From the NCBI GenBank assembly GCA_025358055.1, contig JANYKV010000134.1, positions 1-49,682 on the forward strand: a stretch of DNA of 49,682 nt. Direction: 5' to 3'. Shown here one piece after another: positions 1-9,260 of the stretch. Positions within the stretch are counted from its first letter, which is position 1; each line of letters opens with the position of its first letter. Under the pieces are notes generated by a model, which saw only the letters and a program-made list of their open reading frames with translations, made no database searches and was not told the origin of the DNA. The position numbers and the translations under genes are program-made. This DNA comes from Gemmatimonadota bacterium. GTDB lineage: Bacteria > Gemmatimonadota > Gemmatimonadetes > Gemmatimonadales > GWC2-71-9.

Positions 1-738
1 ACCGCCAAACTCCCGTTGCCAGAACCCATACCCCAGAACTGCCACCTGGGTCCCGGTAGGCGGAATGTCTTCTTCGGGCGTGAAGAATCGCCCCAGGACT
101 GGCCGGGCCTGAAGCGTTCGGAAGAAATCGCCCGTCACCAAAGCCCCCGGAATTTTGCGCGCGTCCGCGCCCTTGCCGAGAGTGAATTCGGCGCCGCTGT
201 AGGCCGAGACGCTTTCCAATTGTTTCGCATTGTCTCGGAGCGCGACATAGTCGAGGTACGGCACGGTCCCCTGCATCCCATAGTGCTTCTTGATTCCCAG
301 CCGGCGCACGGCGTCGGGATTGCCGACGCCAGCGGGAGGTCGGAGCAACAACCGGTCGACGATTCCGAAAATTGTGGCGTTCGCCCCGATACCCAGGCCA
401 AGGGTCACGACAATCACGGAGGCAAACGCAGGCCGAAGGCGGAGCCCACGAAGAGCATAGCGCAGGTCCTGGAGCAACTCTCCCCGCCACTCGATCCTCC
501 GCACCCGCTGCCGCTGCTTGGTTTCGATCAACCTCAGCTCTCCCCTCGTTCGCGCGACGTCGCCGAATCGTCTCACTGCCTCCGCCCGAGCCGCACCTGC
601 GTTCATTCCTTCGGCGATGAGGTCTTCCACCTGGCGGTCGAAGTGGAACCGGAGCTCCGACTCGATGTCATCCTCCACGCTCGGCGGACGCCCCGCGAGG
701 CGAAAGACCCGTCCGATGCCCTCCGGGAGCCAGCTCAT
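1..738 (-). CDS. ADOP-type MacB/FtsX-like permease, N-terminal part (cut by window start)
   Basis: The minus-strand frame from the ATG at 738 stays open for 246 codons to the window edge. It begins MSWLPEGIGRVFRLAGRPPS and continues with the helical prefix (residues about 1-85) seen in the two permeases upstream. A transmembrane helix carrying the LGLGIGANATIFG motif follows, then the start of an extracytoplasmic MacB_PCD domain ending in FWQREFGG. ADOP proteins (acidobacterial duplicated orphan permeases) are inner-membrane proteins with two MacB_PCD/FtsX units and no dedicated ATPase gene. The start ATG overlaps the TGA of the preceding permease by 4 bp (ATGA), so this is the third permease of the chain begun by the PadR gene at 6491. 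The C-terminal two thirds lie outside the window. Substrate unknown. Confidence 0.88.
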   Translation of the reverse strand, partial: MSWLPEGIGRVFRLAGRPPSVEDDIESELRFHFDRQVEDLIAEGMNAGAARAEAVRRFGDVARTRGELRLIETKQRQRVRRIEWRGELLQDLRYALRGLRLRPAFASVIVVTLGLGIGANATIFGIVDRLLLRPPAGVGNPDAVRRLGIKKHYGMQGTVPYLDYVALRDNAKQLESVSAYSGAEFTLGKGADARKIPGALVTGDFFRTLQARPVLGRFFTPEEDIPPTGTQVAVLGYGFWQREFGG

Positions 739-3452
739 TCGCTGCGCAACGCCTCGAGCGGGTTCACGCGCGCGGCGCGGCGGGCGGGAATGAGGCTCGC
801 CATCCCCGCGGTGAGTAGCACGCCGATGATGACGCCGACCACGACGGTGGCGTCTCGCGGTGACGTATTGAACAGGAGCGAGGCGAGGAATCGGCTCGCT
901 AGCAGCGCCCCCGCGACCCCGAAAGCCACCCCGACCCCGGCCACCCCCAAACCATCGGCCATGACCATCCGGACAATGTTACCGGGAGTAGCTCCGAGCG
1001 CGGTTCGCACCCCGAACTCTTGCGTCCGCTGGGCGATGGAGTAAGACATGACGCTGTAGAGGCCCACCATCGCGATGAGGAGCGCCAAAACACCGAAGAT
1101 CCCGAACATGGTGGCACCCAAACGCCATGGTTGAATCTGGGGTTCGATTTGATCCTGCATCGTTCGGATGTTGGCGTAGGGCAAGCTCGACGCCATTTCC
1201 TGGAGCACTCGTCGCACCGGACCCACCAGATCGGCCGGGTCACCCCGGCTCCGGAGAAACAATGCGCGCGTGCGATTCAGGCTCGAGGCTTGATCGAACG
1301 CCAGGTAATACATCGGAGTCGGATCTTCGCGCAGATGATCAACCACGGCATTGTCCACGACTCCCACGATTTCACGACACGGCGGCGAGTCCGCCCCCAC
1401 CCGAAGACAATGTCCGATCGCGCGGTCGCCGGGCCAGTAAAGGCGGGCCAATGCATCGTTGACGACCATCACCGGTGGCGAGCCGTGACGATCCGACTCG
1501 GTGAAACCCCTACCGGTGCGGAGACGAAGCCCCAACGTGGCAAAGTGGTCCGGCGTGCCGGCGTCGTAGAACGGCCCCCCCATCTTCGCATGGGGTAAGG
1601 AGTCGCGACCCGGAATCGAAACGCGTTGGGAAAAGCGGTAGCTAAACGGGTTCGCCATCGCGAGACTGGCATGGTCGACACCGGGCAACGCGCGAAGCCG
1701 CCGGTACGCGTCGAGGTAGTAGGTCTCCTCGCGCGGCTGGTCGTATCCCGCGATACTCAGATCGATGGTTGCAACGAGCAAATGGCTGGGCTCGAACCCG
1801 ACGTCGAGGGTCGCCGCTCTCCTTAAGCTTCGGACGAACAGTCCCGCCCCGATCAACAACAGCACTGTGAGAGTGGCTTGCGCCAAAACGAGCGCAGTCC
1901 GAACCCGCCCATGTTGGCGCGATGAACTCCCCTCTCTGCCACTCACCCGCAGCGAGCCAATCAAGTCCGCGCGGCCAGTCTGGAACGCGGGCGCGAGACC
2001 GGTAAGAAGCGCAGTCAGGAGGGTCACCGCCGCCGTGAACCCGAGCACCCGAAAATCCACTGGGCTGTCGATCCAGTCGATCCCCGGGAGCAAGAACGAG
2101 CGAACCGCCCCCCCGCCGAACCAGACGACGGCGATCGCCATGATGCCGCCGAGCAACGCCAAGATGAGACACTCGACGAGCAACATGCGCACCAGGCGAC
2201 CCCGACCGCTTCCCATCGCCAACCGTACGGCGATCTCTCTCCTCCGCCCCACCGCGCGGGCCAGGAGCAGGTTCGCCACGTTGGCACAGGCGATGAGCAG
2301 CACAAGGAAGGAAACCGCCGCTAGAAGGGCGGCAATCATCGGGCCTTTAGATGGGTCGCTTCCCCGCGCGGCCATGACTGGCTCGTACTTCACAGCACCA
2401 TGGTCATTCCGGCGATCCTCCTCCCCAGCCACCGCGGCGAGATACACCTGCGTGGCCTCGGCGCCCGCTTGACCTGAGTTCACGCCCGACTTGAGGCGGG
2501 CGATAATGCGCACCCATTGCCATCCGTGCGTAGTACGCCAACTGCCGTCGCGGCCGACCACGTCGACCGCTCCGACCTGGAGGGGCACCCATGCGTCAAC
2601 CGCGTCGAGATCGACACCGGTAAAATGGGGTGGTGCCACGCCGATAATCGTGTAGTTCTGACTCGCAAGCCAGAGCCGCTGCCCGATCACGCTCGGCTTC
2701 CCCTCAAACAGCCGGCGCCAGAGCCGGTCGCTGATGACCGCCACCGGTGCCGCACCGGGTGCATCATCATCGGGGGCATAGAAGCGTCCGAGCGCCGGCC
2801 GGACACCTAGGAGCGGGAAGAACGAAGCGCCCGCGAGTGTCACCTTAATCGGTCGAGCGCCGGCACCTCGCCCGAGACTCATGTTCGGTTGCGTAAAGTA
2901 CGGAGCGAATCCCTCAACCAGCCTCGCGCTTCTGAGTTGATTCTCATAGTCGCGCCATGCGACACCGGAATTGCTAAAGGTGCCAAACTGTGGAAAGGTC
3001 TGCGTCAAAATGAGCCGTACGACCCGATCAGGGTTCTCGACCAAAGCGGGGGCTTTGAAGAGGAGCCGGTCGACCAGCCCCACCATCGTGGCGTTGGCGC
3101 CGATTCCGAGACCGAGCGTTAGCGTGATAACGACCGCGAGCCCAGGCTTTCGGCGAAGACCTCGAAGAGCATATCGAAGATCTTGCACAAAATCCGCCCA
3201 CCACTCCGCCCGTCGAGCCTCCTTGCGTTGTTCCTTCGCGATAGCCATCAGCAAGCCTTTCGTCCGCCCGAGATCACCGAACCGCCGTTCCGACTCCTCC
3301 CGTGCGCCCGGCTCACTCCAGCCGCGCGCCATCAGATCCTCCACCTGGCGGGCGAAGTGATACCGTAGTTCGGTCTCAACATCCTCTTCCACCGTTGGCG
3401 GATGGACCGCTAGGCGGAAGAGTCGGCGAACCGCCGAAGGCCACTCGATCAT
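735..3452 (-). CDS. ADOP-type MacB/FtsX-like orphan permease
   Basis: The 905-residue product has the full ADOP layout. A soluble helical prefix (1-90, VEEDVETELRYHF) precedes a first membrane helix (about 105-127, with LGLGIGAN) and a periplasmic MacB_PCD domain. Then come an FtsX membrane block (about 385-510, with LLIACANVANLLLARA), a second MacB_PCD domain and a last FtsX block (about 785-895) ending in PARRAARVNPLEALRSE. It is 4 bp overlapped at both ends by other ADOP genes, implying translational coupling in one operon under the PadR gene at 6491. Known members are thought to act in envelope transport or mechanotransmission by analogy with MacB; the cargo here is unknown and no MacB-type ATPase is encoded nearby. 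Confidence 0.93.
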   Translation of the reverse strand: MIEWPSAVRRLFRLAVHPPTVEEDVETELRYHFARQVEDLMARGWSEPGAREESERRFGDLGRTKGLLMAIAKEQRKEARRAEWWADFVQDLRYALRGLRRKPGLAVVITLTLGLGIGANATMVGLVDRLLFKAPALVENPDRVVRLILTQTFPQFGTFSNSGVAWRDYENQLRSARLVEGFAPYFTQPNMSLGRGAGARPIKVTLAGASFFPLLGVRPALGRFYAPDDDAPGAAPVAVISDRLWRRLFEGKPSVIGQRLWLASQNYTIIGVAPPHFTGVDLDAVDAWVPLQVGAVDVVGRDGSWRTTHGWQWVRIIARLKSGVNSGQAGAEATQVYLAAVAGEEDRRNDHGAVKYEPVMAARGSDPSKGPMIAALLAAVSFLVLLIACANVANLLLARAVGRRREIAVRLAMGSGRGRLVRMLLVECLILALLGGIMAIAVVWFGGGAVRSFLLPGIDWIDSPVDFRVLGFTAAVTLLTALLTGLAPAFQTGRADLIGSLRVSGREGSSSRQHGRVRTALVLAQATLTVLLLIGAGLFVRSLRRAATLDVGFEPSHLLVATIDLSIAGYDQPREETYYLDAYRRLRALPGVDHASLAMANPFSYRFSQRVSIPGRDSLPHAKMGGPFYDAGTPDHFATLGLRLRTGRGFTESDRHGSPPVMVVNDALARLYWPGDRAIGHCLRVGADSPPCREIVGVVDNAVVDHLREDPTPMYYLAFDQASSLNRTRALFLRSRGDPADLVGPVRRVLQEMASSLPYANIRTMQDQIEPQIQPWRLGATMFGIFGVLALLIAMVGLYSVMSYSIAQRTQEFGVRTALGATPGNIVRMVMADGLGVAGVGVAFGVAGALLASRFLASLLFNTSPRDATVVVGVIIGVLLTAGMASLIPARRAARVNPLEALRSE

Positions 3453-6124
3453 TCTTGTCGGAGGGCTTTGAGGGGATCCAAACGGGCGGCACGACGCGCC
3501 GGGACGTACGCCGCAGCCGCGCTCACGGCCAAAAGCCCGAGTGCCGTGAGGGAGAAGGTAGTTGGGTCTACCGGGCTGACATCATAGAGAAAGGCGGCCA
3601 TGAGACGGGTGAGCAGCACCGCCAAAAGTATCCCCACTGCCACACCGACCGCGACGTACTTGAGCGTTCCACCCAGGACAAGCGGAATCACACTATTGCG
3701 CCCCGCCCCGAGGGCAATCCGGATGCCGAGTTCGCGAGCCCGTAGCGCAACGAGATGGTCAACCACCCCATAGGCGCCGATGACGGCCACCAACAGGGCG
3801 AGGCCGCTGAACGCCCCGAACAAGAGCGCGCCAAACCGTTGGGGCGCCAGAACATTTCGGAAATGATCCGCATAGGTCCCGACGCTGAACACTGCAATCG
3901 CGGGGTCGGAGATCTGGAGCGTTCGGGAGATGCCGGACAAGACGCGCTGATCGTCGCCGGGCTTGCGGCCTCGAACCAGCAGCGTCATTTGGGAGAGCCC
4001 AAAGTCACGGACGTGTTGGGCAAGCGGGATATAGACTTGCGGAAGCGGATCCTCGCGCAGGGTATGTTGTTTTACGGTGCTGACAATCCCCACCACCGTC
4101 GCGGTGTCCGGGGAGAAGGCGATCCGCTGACCCAGCGGATTCTGACCCCGGAAGGCTGTAGCCGCCATCGCTTCGTTGATGATGACAACGTGCGGGGCAC
4201 CTTCCACATCGGGATCCTCGAAATCGCGGCCTCGCTGGATTCGCATCCCGATGGTACGCCAGAACCCAGGACTCACGGCGGCCAATTCTATGATCGGCCG
4301 GCGATCCGCGGTCGGCGGGTTTCCGACGACGCTATAGGACTCCCCGTCCGAATCCGGAGTCAACGGAATCGCGGAAGTCCACGCCGCGCTCTCGACGCCG
4401 GGAACCTGCAGTACCCGCGTGAGGGCGCCACTAAAAAATGGGGTTGCGCGCGCCGGATCGTATCGAGCGAGCCCCAGGTTCACCGACGCCATCGCCAGGT
4501 TGTCGGCGGTAAAGCCCGGATCGATACTAAGCGCTTTCTGGAGACCCCGGCCAAACAGACCGGCCGCAATGAGGAGCAGAAGGCTCAATCCCAGTTGCAG
4601 GGTTAGCAACAAACTTCGGCCGCGTCCTCGACTCGGTGTCCCCGCGGCACCACCATGGAGCATCCGCACGGGGTCGACTCGACTGCTCCGGAATGCCGGA
4701 GCCAAACCAAACCCAAGGCTGGCGACCAAGGTCACGCCGATCGTGAAGAGAAGCACCATGCCGTTCACGCGGAGCGACAGCCCCGCGAGAGTGAGCTCGC
4801 CACCTAGATTCACGCCGGACATTCCCCGCAAGGCCACGAAAAGGATAGCGATGCCCACCGCAGCACCCAGGCCCGCAAGCACCAACGACTCGTTGAACAG
4901 TTGTCGCACGAGGCGCCCCTGCCCCGCCCCGATCGCAAGCCTGATTCCCATTTCTCGGTCTCGCTCGAGGGCGCGCGCCAATAGCAACGTCGCGACGTTC
5001 ACACAGGCCAACAACAATACGGTCGTCACCAACATCATCAGCACGAGGAGGAAGCCAACCACCGCCTGACGACCATCCAGACCCGTCGCAGTCACCGTGG
5101 CCGGGACGAGCTTGATCGATCGGTGCTCTTGCTCGTCCTTCGGGAAGGCCTCGAACTGGTGCCGCGCGGAGAGGGCGACGACAGCTTCAGCGCGGTCCCT
5201 GGCTACGCCCGGCCGAAGCCTCCCGACCGCGCGCATCCAAGTCCACCCGCGCCGACCCAGATCGAGCCCGATAAACTGCGACGGCGCAACGATCGGCCAG
5301 GCCGCCATCGGAATCCAAAGATCCAGAGGCTCGGCCAACCGCGTCCCTCGAAAGGCCGGATCGGCGATACCGACGACCACCAGCGGCGCTGCGTCGACGA
5401 TAATTGCCCGCCCTAGAACGCGCGCATCGCCGCCCAGGAAACGCGCCCAAAAGCCATTGCTCACGACCACGACCGGCGGTGCTCCCGGAGCGTCATCCGC
5501 CGGGCCGAGCGGGCGGCCAAGCGAGACTCGGCCCCCGAGGACCGCGAAGTAATTTCCGGACACGATCCCTGACCGCACCAGCTGGGACCGGCCTTCGAAG
5601 GCCAGACCGAGGGTTCGTTGGGCAAAGCCGGCGAGATCCAGGACCGGTGCGGCATCCTGCACGAAATTGTGGTAGCCTGGGTAGGAGATGGTGGTGTTGC
5701 CAAACTCCACGAGCTCCTCTGGAGCCAGGACACCTGGAAGTGGGCGGAGCAGGATCGCATCCACCAGGCTGAATACCGCGCTGTTGACGCCAATGGCCAG
5801 ACCCAGCGTCAGCGCTACCGTGGCGACGAACGCGGGGCGGCGGCGGAGCCCGCGCACCGCGAAACGCACATCCTGCGCAAACTCCCTCCACCACTCAATT
5901 CGGCGTTCACCCTCGCGACGAGAGCGGTCAATTCGCATCAGCTCCTCCTTGGTCCGACGCACATCCCCAAATCGTTGCTCGGCGACGACTCGCGCAGCCG
6001 CCTCGCTCAGTCCTTGCTGTTTGAGTGCATCCACCAACGTGGCGAAATGGAAGTCAAGCTCGGCGCCCACTTCTTGCTCGACGCTTGGTGGGCGGACGGA
6101 GAGACGGAAAATCGATCGGAACAT
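3449..6124 (-). CDS. ADOP-type MacB/FtsX-like orphan permease
   Basis: From the ATG at 6124 the product is 891 residues, starting MFRSIFRLSVRPPSVEQEVG. That start matches the N-termini of the next two permeases (MSWLPEGIGRVFRLAGRPPS and MIEWPSAVRRLFRLAVHPPT). The frame stays open upstream to 6217, but that extension would run into the PadR gene and looks nothing like the family, so I reject it. Prefix helices, an LGLAIGVNSAVF membrane helix and two MacB_PCD/FtsX units follow, ending in PARRAARLDPLKALRQE. It is the first permease after the PadR gene (28 bp gap) and overlaps the next permease by 4 bp. Periplasmic domains are presumed to sense or move an envelope substrate; none can be assigned. 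Confidence 0.92.
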   Translation of the reverse strand: MFRSIFRLSVRPPSVEQEVGAELDFHFATLVDALKQQGLSEAAARVVAEQRFGDVRRTKEELMRIDRSRREGERRIEWWREFAQDVRFAVRGLRRRPAFVATVALTLGLAIGVNSAVFSLVDAILLRPLPGVLAPEELVEFGNTTISYPGYHNFVQDAAPVLDLAGFAQRTLGLAFEGRSQLVRSGIVSGNYFAVLGGRVSLGRPLGPADDAPGAPPVVVVSNGFWARFLGGDARVLGRAIIVDAAPLVVVGIADPAFRGTRLAEPLDLWIPMAAWPIVAPSQFIGLDLGRRGWTWMRAVGRLRPGVARDRAEAVVALSARHQFEAFPKDEQEHRSIKLVPATVTATGLDGRQAVVGFLLVLMMLVTTVLLLACVNVATLLLARALERDREMGIRLAIGAGQGRLVRQLFNESLVLAGLGAAVGIAILFVALRGMSGVNLGGELTLAGLSLRVNGMVLLFTIGVTLVASLGFGLAPAFRSSRVDPVRMLHGGAAGTPSRGRGRSLLLTLQLGLSLLLLIAAGLFGRGLQKALSIDPGFTADNLAMASVNLGLARYDPARATPFFSGALTRVLQVPGVESAAWTSAIPLTPDSDGESYSVVGNPPTADRRPIIELAAVSPGFWRTIGMRIQRGRDFEDPDVEGAPHVVIINEAMAATAFRGQNPLGQRIAFSPDTATVVGIVSTVKQHTLREDPLPQVYIPLAQHVRDFGLSQMTLLVRGRKPGDDQRVLSGISRTLQISDPAIAVFSVGTYADHFRNVLAPQRFGALLFGAFSGLALLVAVIGAYGVVDHLVALRARELGIRIALGAGRNSVIPLVLGGTLKYVAVGVAVGILLAVLLTRLMAAFLYDVSPVDPTTFSLTALGLLAVSAAAAYVPARRAARLDPLKALRQE

Positions 6125-6152
6125 TCGGGCCACCCGTCGGATGTCCGCCTGA

Positions 6153-6491
6153 CTACGCGATCCCGGCCCGCAACACCCGGAACACCGCATTCGCATAGGT
6201 ACTCCACCGGTCCACACTCTGGCGGAGTTCTCGGCGCCCCGCCTCGGTGAGGCGGTAGTACTTGGCTTTGCGGTTGTTTTCGGAGAGCCCCCATGCGGAG
6301 TCGACCAAGCCCCGTTTTTCCATCCGGTGCAGCGAAGTGTACAGCGCGCCGTCCTCGATGCTCAGGTCATCGCGGGTGGTGTCGCGAATCCAGCTCGCGA
6401 CATCGTACCCATGGCGGGCGCCCCAGGAGAGCGCCTTGAGGACGAGTACGTCGAGTGTGCCTTGGAGGAGATCGAGGTTCGCACCAGCCAC
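6153..6491 (-). CDS. PadR-family transcriptional repressor (Acidobacterial ADOP-linked type)
   Basis: The 112-residue product is a single PadR winged-helix domain: LDLLQGTLDVLVLKAL (helix 1), HGYDVASWI, a wing region DGALYTSLHRMEKRGLV, and YYRLTEAGRREL. It starts with GTG at 6491 preceded by AGGGG. Length and sequence fit the PadR subfamily that typically sits next to ADOP permeases (TIGRFAM padR_acidobact and ADOP, from memory). It is the first gene of the chain that continues into three permeases. A TTGACT/TATGTT promoter and an ATGT-N8-ACAT dyad lie just upstream, so it probably represses its own operon. The ligand is unknown. Confidence 0.93.
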   Translation of the reverse strand: MAGANLDLLQGTLDVLVLKALSWGARHGYDVASWIRDTTRDDLSIEDGALYTSLHRMEKRGLVDSAWGLSENNRKAKYYRLTEAGRRELRQSVDRWSTYANAVFRVLRAGIA

Positions 6492-6506
6492 GTAGGTTCC
6501 CCTAAA

Positions 6507-6546
6507 ATGTTCCCCTGAACATATCTGTGGAACATGAGGGAGTCAA
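6507..6546 (-). promoter_or_regulatory. padR-ADOP operon promoter with PadR-type operator
   Basis: Reading the minus strand, a -35 box TTGACT (6541-6546) and a -10 box TATGTT (6518-6523) are separated by exactly 17 bp. Overlapping the -10 and the presumed start site is ATGTTC-CCCT-GAACAT (6507-6522), a dyad with perfect 6-bp arms. It satisfies the ATGT-N8-ACAT form described for PadR operators. The PadR start codon lies 16 bp further on. A further half-site-like ATGTTCC lies in the promoter spacer. Autoregulation is the natural inference. Confidence 0.72.
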
Positions 6547-6554
6547 GAGGAGCC

Positions 6555-9260
6555 TCAGTCGCTCCGGAGCGCCACCATCGGATCGACCCGTGTCGCCCGG
6601 CGCGCAGGGAGGTAGCTAGCAATCGCGGCGACCAGCATGAGAAGCGCGCTTACCCCCAGAAAGGTCATCGGGTCAGCGGAGGTTACGCCATAGAGCAGGT
6701 TACCAAGGGCTCGCGTGGCCACCAGCGCTCCCCCAATACCCAATGCGAGGCCAAGCAAGACGAGTCCCAATCCCCGACCCACCACAGAGCGTAAGACGTC
6801 AATTCCTGAGGCTCCAAGGGCAACCCGAAGTCCGATTTCCTTGGTGCGTTGCGTGACGAGGTACCCAAGCACCCCGTAGATGCCCACGGCGGCGAGGATC
6901 AACGCCACGGTCGACAGTAACGACAGAAGGAACATCGGATATCTGCGGCCACTCATCGATGCGGTGAGCAACTCCCTCATCGGAACCAGGGAATGGATGG
7001 GTAGATTCTTGTCCATCGCCGCCACTTGCGCTCGGACCGACCCAATGAGGGCCTCTGGTTCGCCCTTCGATCGAACGACGAGGGTCATCAGATCGAACGG
7101 CATCTGCCGGTGCGCATAGTAGATCATTGCGCGCGCGGACCCATCCAGCCCGCCGTTGAGTACGTCGCCGACGACACCAACGACTTGCACCAGGCTATCG
7201 GGATTCTCCCAGTCGACCTGAATTCGCTCCCCAATAGGGTCCGCCATGCCCCAGATCGCTCGCGCCAAGGTCCGACTGACAACTACGACGCCAGGACTAT
7301 TGGGGCCGTCCTCCGGAGTGAGACTCCTTCCGCGAAGGAGGGGGATCCGGAGCGTTTGGAAGTACCCAGGGTCGACATCCCGGATCTCAGCGGCAGGTTT
7401 CTCCCCTGGCCTTGCCACAGGCAATGAGGCGGCGGAGAAGGAGGTGGAAGGAGCGATTCCGGCCAGAGGCAAGAAACTCACCATGCCCACGGACCGGACC
7501 CCGGGAAGAGCCCGCAGCCGATCGGCGAGCTGATCGAAGAACCGGGGTTGGGCGGGGCCGCGTGGATATTGTGGCGACGGGAGCGTAAGCCGAAGAGTCA
7601 GGACGTGGTCCGAATCGAAGCCCGGATCGACACCACTCAGCGAACGGATGCTCCGGATCATCAAGCCGGCTCCGACCAGTAGAATGAGCGAGAGGGCGAC
7701 CTGGGCAACGACGAGCATCGACCGCGCTCGATGGGTGCCCCGCCCCGCGGTCGAGCGGTTGCCCTGGGGTCGAAGGCCGTTGGCTATGTTCGTCCGAATC
7801 CCGCTGAACCCGGGTAGCGCCGCAAAAAGAAGCCCAGCCACGATCGCTGCCCCGAAATTGAACCCGAGCACCCAAAAGTCGACCCGCACCTCCGTGAGCC
7901 GTGGGATTTGATCCAGTCCCGTCGCCACCAACGCGCGAACGCCAAGGAGGGCGAGCGAGAGCCCAAGGGTTCCTCCCACCAGTGAAAGCACCAGGCTCTC
8001 GACCAACCGTTGACGAGCCAGCCGGAGGGCCGAGGCACCCAGCGCGGTGCGGACAGAGAACTCTTCTTGCCGGCCAATCGCGCGTCCGAGAAACAGGTTG
8101 CCGATATTGGCACAGGCAATGAGGAACACGAGAACCACCGCGCCGGACAACAACAGCAAGACCGACCGCGCTCGGCCGACGACTTGTTCCGTCAGAGGAA
8201 TCGCGTTGATCGACCAACCGGTGTTGAAGTCGGGATATTCCCGTTCCAGTTCACGACCAAGAGCAACCATGGAGGCGTGAGCCGATGCCACGGACACTCC
8301 CGGATGCAAGCGCCCGATCACAAAGGCATATCGGCCGCGACGCGCCAGTGCGTTGGGGCCGAACGTAAAGGGCTCCCAATACTCCTCGGTCTCTAGGGGC
8401 CGGAAGTCCCGCGGGATGACACCGACGACAGTGGCGCGGCCGGTCGCCAATTCAAGTACCTTGCCGATGACACTGGAGTCTCCGCCAAACCGTCGTGTCC
8501 AGAGCCGATGGCTTAGGATGAAGACGGTGGGTCGGCCAGGCTCCGACTCTTCGGGAAGAAATCCGCGCCCCAAAAGTGGAGGCACACCCAGGACGGTGAA
8601 AAGATCGGGTGAGACCGCCTTCCCGGTCACCTCCTCAGGTCCAGCCCCACCGATCAGAGTCGCGCTCGCCCAGGTGTAGATGCCGAGATCCTGGAACACT
8701 CGGCTGCGTTTCTTCCAATCCAGGTAGTTGGCCGGGTTAACAAAATTGGTCCGAGCCTCCGGCATGCGCTTGTGCTCCCAGACCATCATGAGCCGACCGG
8801 GATCGCGATAGGGGAGCGGCCGGAGCAACACGGCGTTGAGCACGCTGAAGATGGCCGTATTCGCTCCGATGGCGATGGCAAGCGTCAAGACCACCACGAA
8901 CGCAAACCCGGGATTCTTCCGCCAGGTGCGGAGGGCGTACTTGAGATCCTGAAGGGTGGCGAGCATGGATTCCGGCTCCCTTTGCGGCAGATTCGACTCG
9001 AGCGAGCGGGCGGCCGCGTGCCTGGAACGAAGGGTGGCCCAGTGTTCACGCGGGACGGTGAGAGACCAATCGCAGAGGACCGAGAGCCACAACGCTGTGC
9101 GGCTGTGGCTGGACCTGCCCTCCCACACGTCACGGTGTCGGTCGCGGAAGAGTTGTAGCATGTCGGGCCCATACTCCCGGCGAAAAGCGGCGGGATAGGC
9201 GCGAAGCAGGGCGCGGTACAGTCGCTCGGCGGGCGACCGCGGGAGGATCGGTGGGCTCAT
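6555..9260 (-). CDS. ADOP-type MacB/FtsX-like orphan permease (second PadR module)
   Basis: The 901-residue product opens with a different prefix from the first three permeases. That prefix (RLYRALLRAYPAAFRREYG, DMLQLFRDRHRDV) resembles the second type of permease prefix domain, roughly residues 10-75. A linker and QDLKYALRTWRKNPGF precede the first membrane helix (LAIAIGANTAIFSVLNAVLLRPL). Two MacB_PCD/FtsX halves follow, including LIACANIGNLFLGRAIGRQEE and the end PARRATRVDPMVALRSD. The ATG at 9260 overlaps the stop of the upstream PadR gene by 4 bp, so regulator and permease form a two-gene unit. Function beyond an inner-membrane permease-like protein is not known. Confidence 0.93.
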   Translation of the reverse strand: MSPPILPRSPAERLYRALLRAYPAAFRREYGPDMLQLFRDRHRDVWEGRSSHSRTALWLSVLCDWSLTVPREHWATLRSRHAAARSLESNLPQREPESMLATLQDLKYALRTWRKNPGFAFVVVLTLAIAIGANTAIFSVLNAVLLRPLPYRDPGRLMMVWEHKRMPEARTNFVNPANYLDWKKRSRVFQDLGIYTWASATLIGGAGPEEVTGKAVSPDLFTVLGVPPLLGRGFLPEESEPGRPTVFILSHRLWTRRFGGDSSVIGKVLELATGRATVVGVIPRDFRPLETEEYWEPFTFGPNALARRGRYAFVIGRLHPGVSVASAHASMVALGRELEREYPDFNTGWSINAIPLTEQVVGRARSVLLLLSGAVVLVFLIACANIGNLFLGRAIGRQEEFSVRTALGASALRLARQRLVESLVLSLVGGTLGLSLALLGVRALVATGLDQIPRLTEVRVDFWVLGFNFGAAIVAGLLFAALPGFSGIRTNIANGLRPQGNRSTAGRGTHRARSMLVVAQVALSLILLVGAGLMIRSIRSLSGVDPGFDSDHVLTLRLTLPSPQYPRGPAQPRFFDQLADRLRALPGVRSVGMVSFLPLAGIAPSTSFSAASLPVARPGEKPAAEIRDVDPGYFQTLRIPLLRGRSLTPEDGPNSPGVVVVSRTLARAIWGMADPIGERIQVDWENPDSLVQVVGVVGDVLNGGLDGSARAMIYYAHRQMPFDLMTLVVRSKGEPEALIGSVRAQVAAMDKNLPIHSLVPMRELLTASMSGRRYPMFLLSLLSTVALILAAVGIYGVLGYLVTQRTKEIGLRVALGASGIDVLRSVVGRGLGLVLLGLALGIGGALVATRALGNLLYGVTSADPMTFLGVSALLMLVAAIASYLPARRATRVDPMVALRSD

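Noticed and set aside
16..1044. Long plus-strand open frame across the start of the permease cluster
   Set aside because: It is antisense to well-supported ADOP permease genes, has low-complexity composition (Arg, Pro, Ser) and no family motif; high-GC codon usage keeps the opposite frame open.
3449..6217. Upstream extension of the first permease to 6217
   Set aside because: The extra 31 residues overlap the PadR gene and are unrelated to the family N-terminus; ATG 6124 matches the paralogues.
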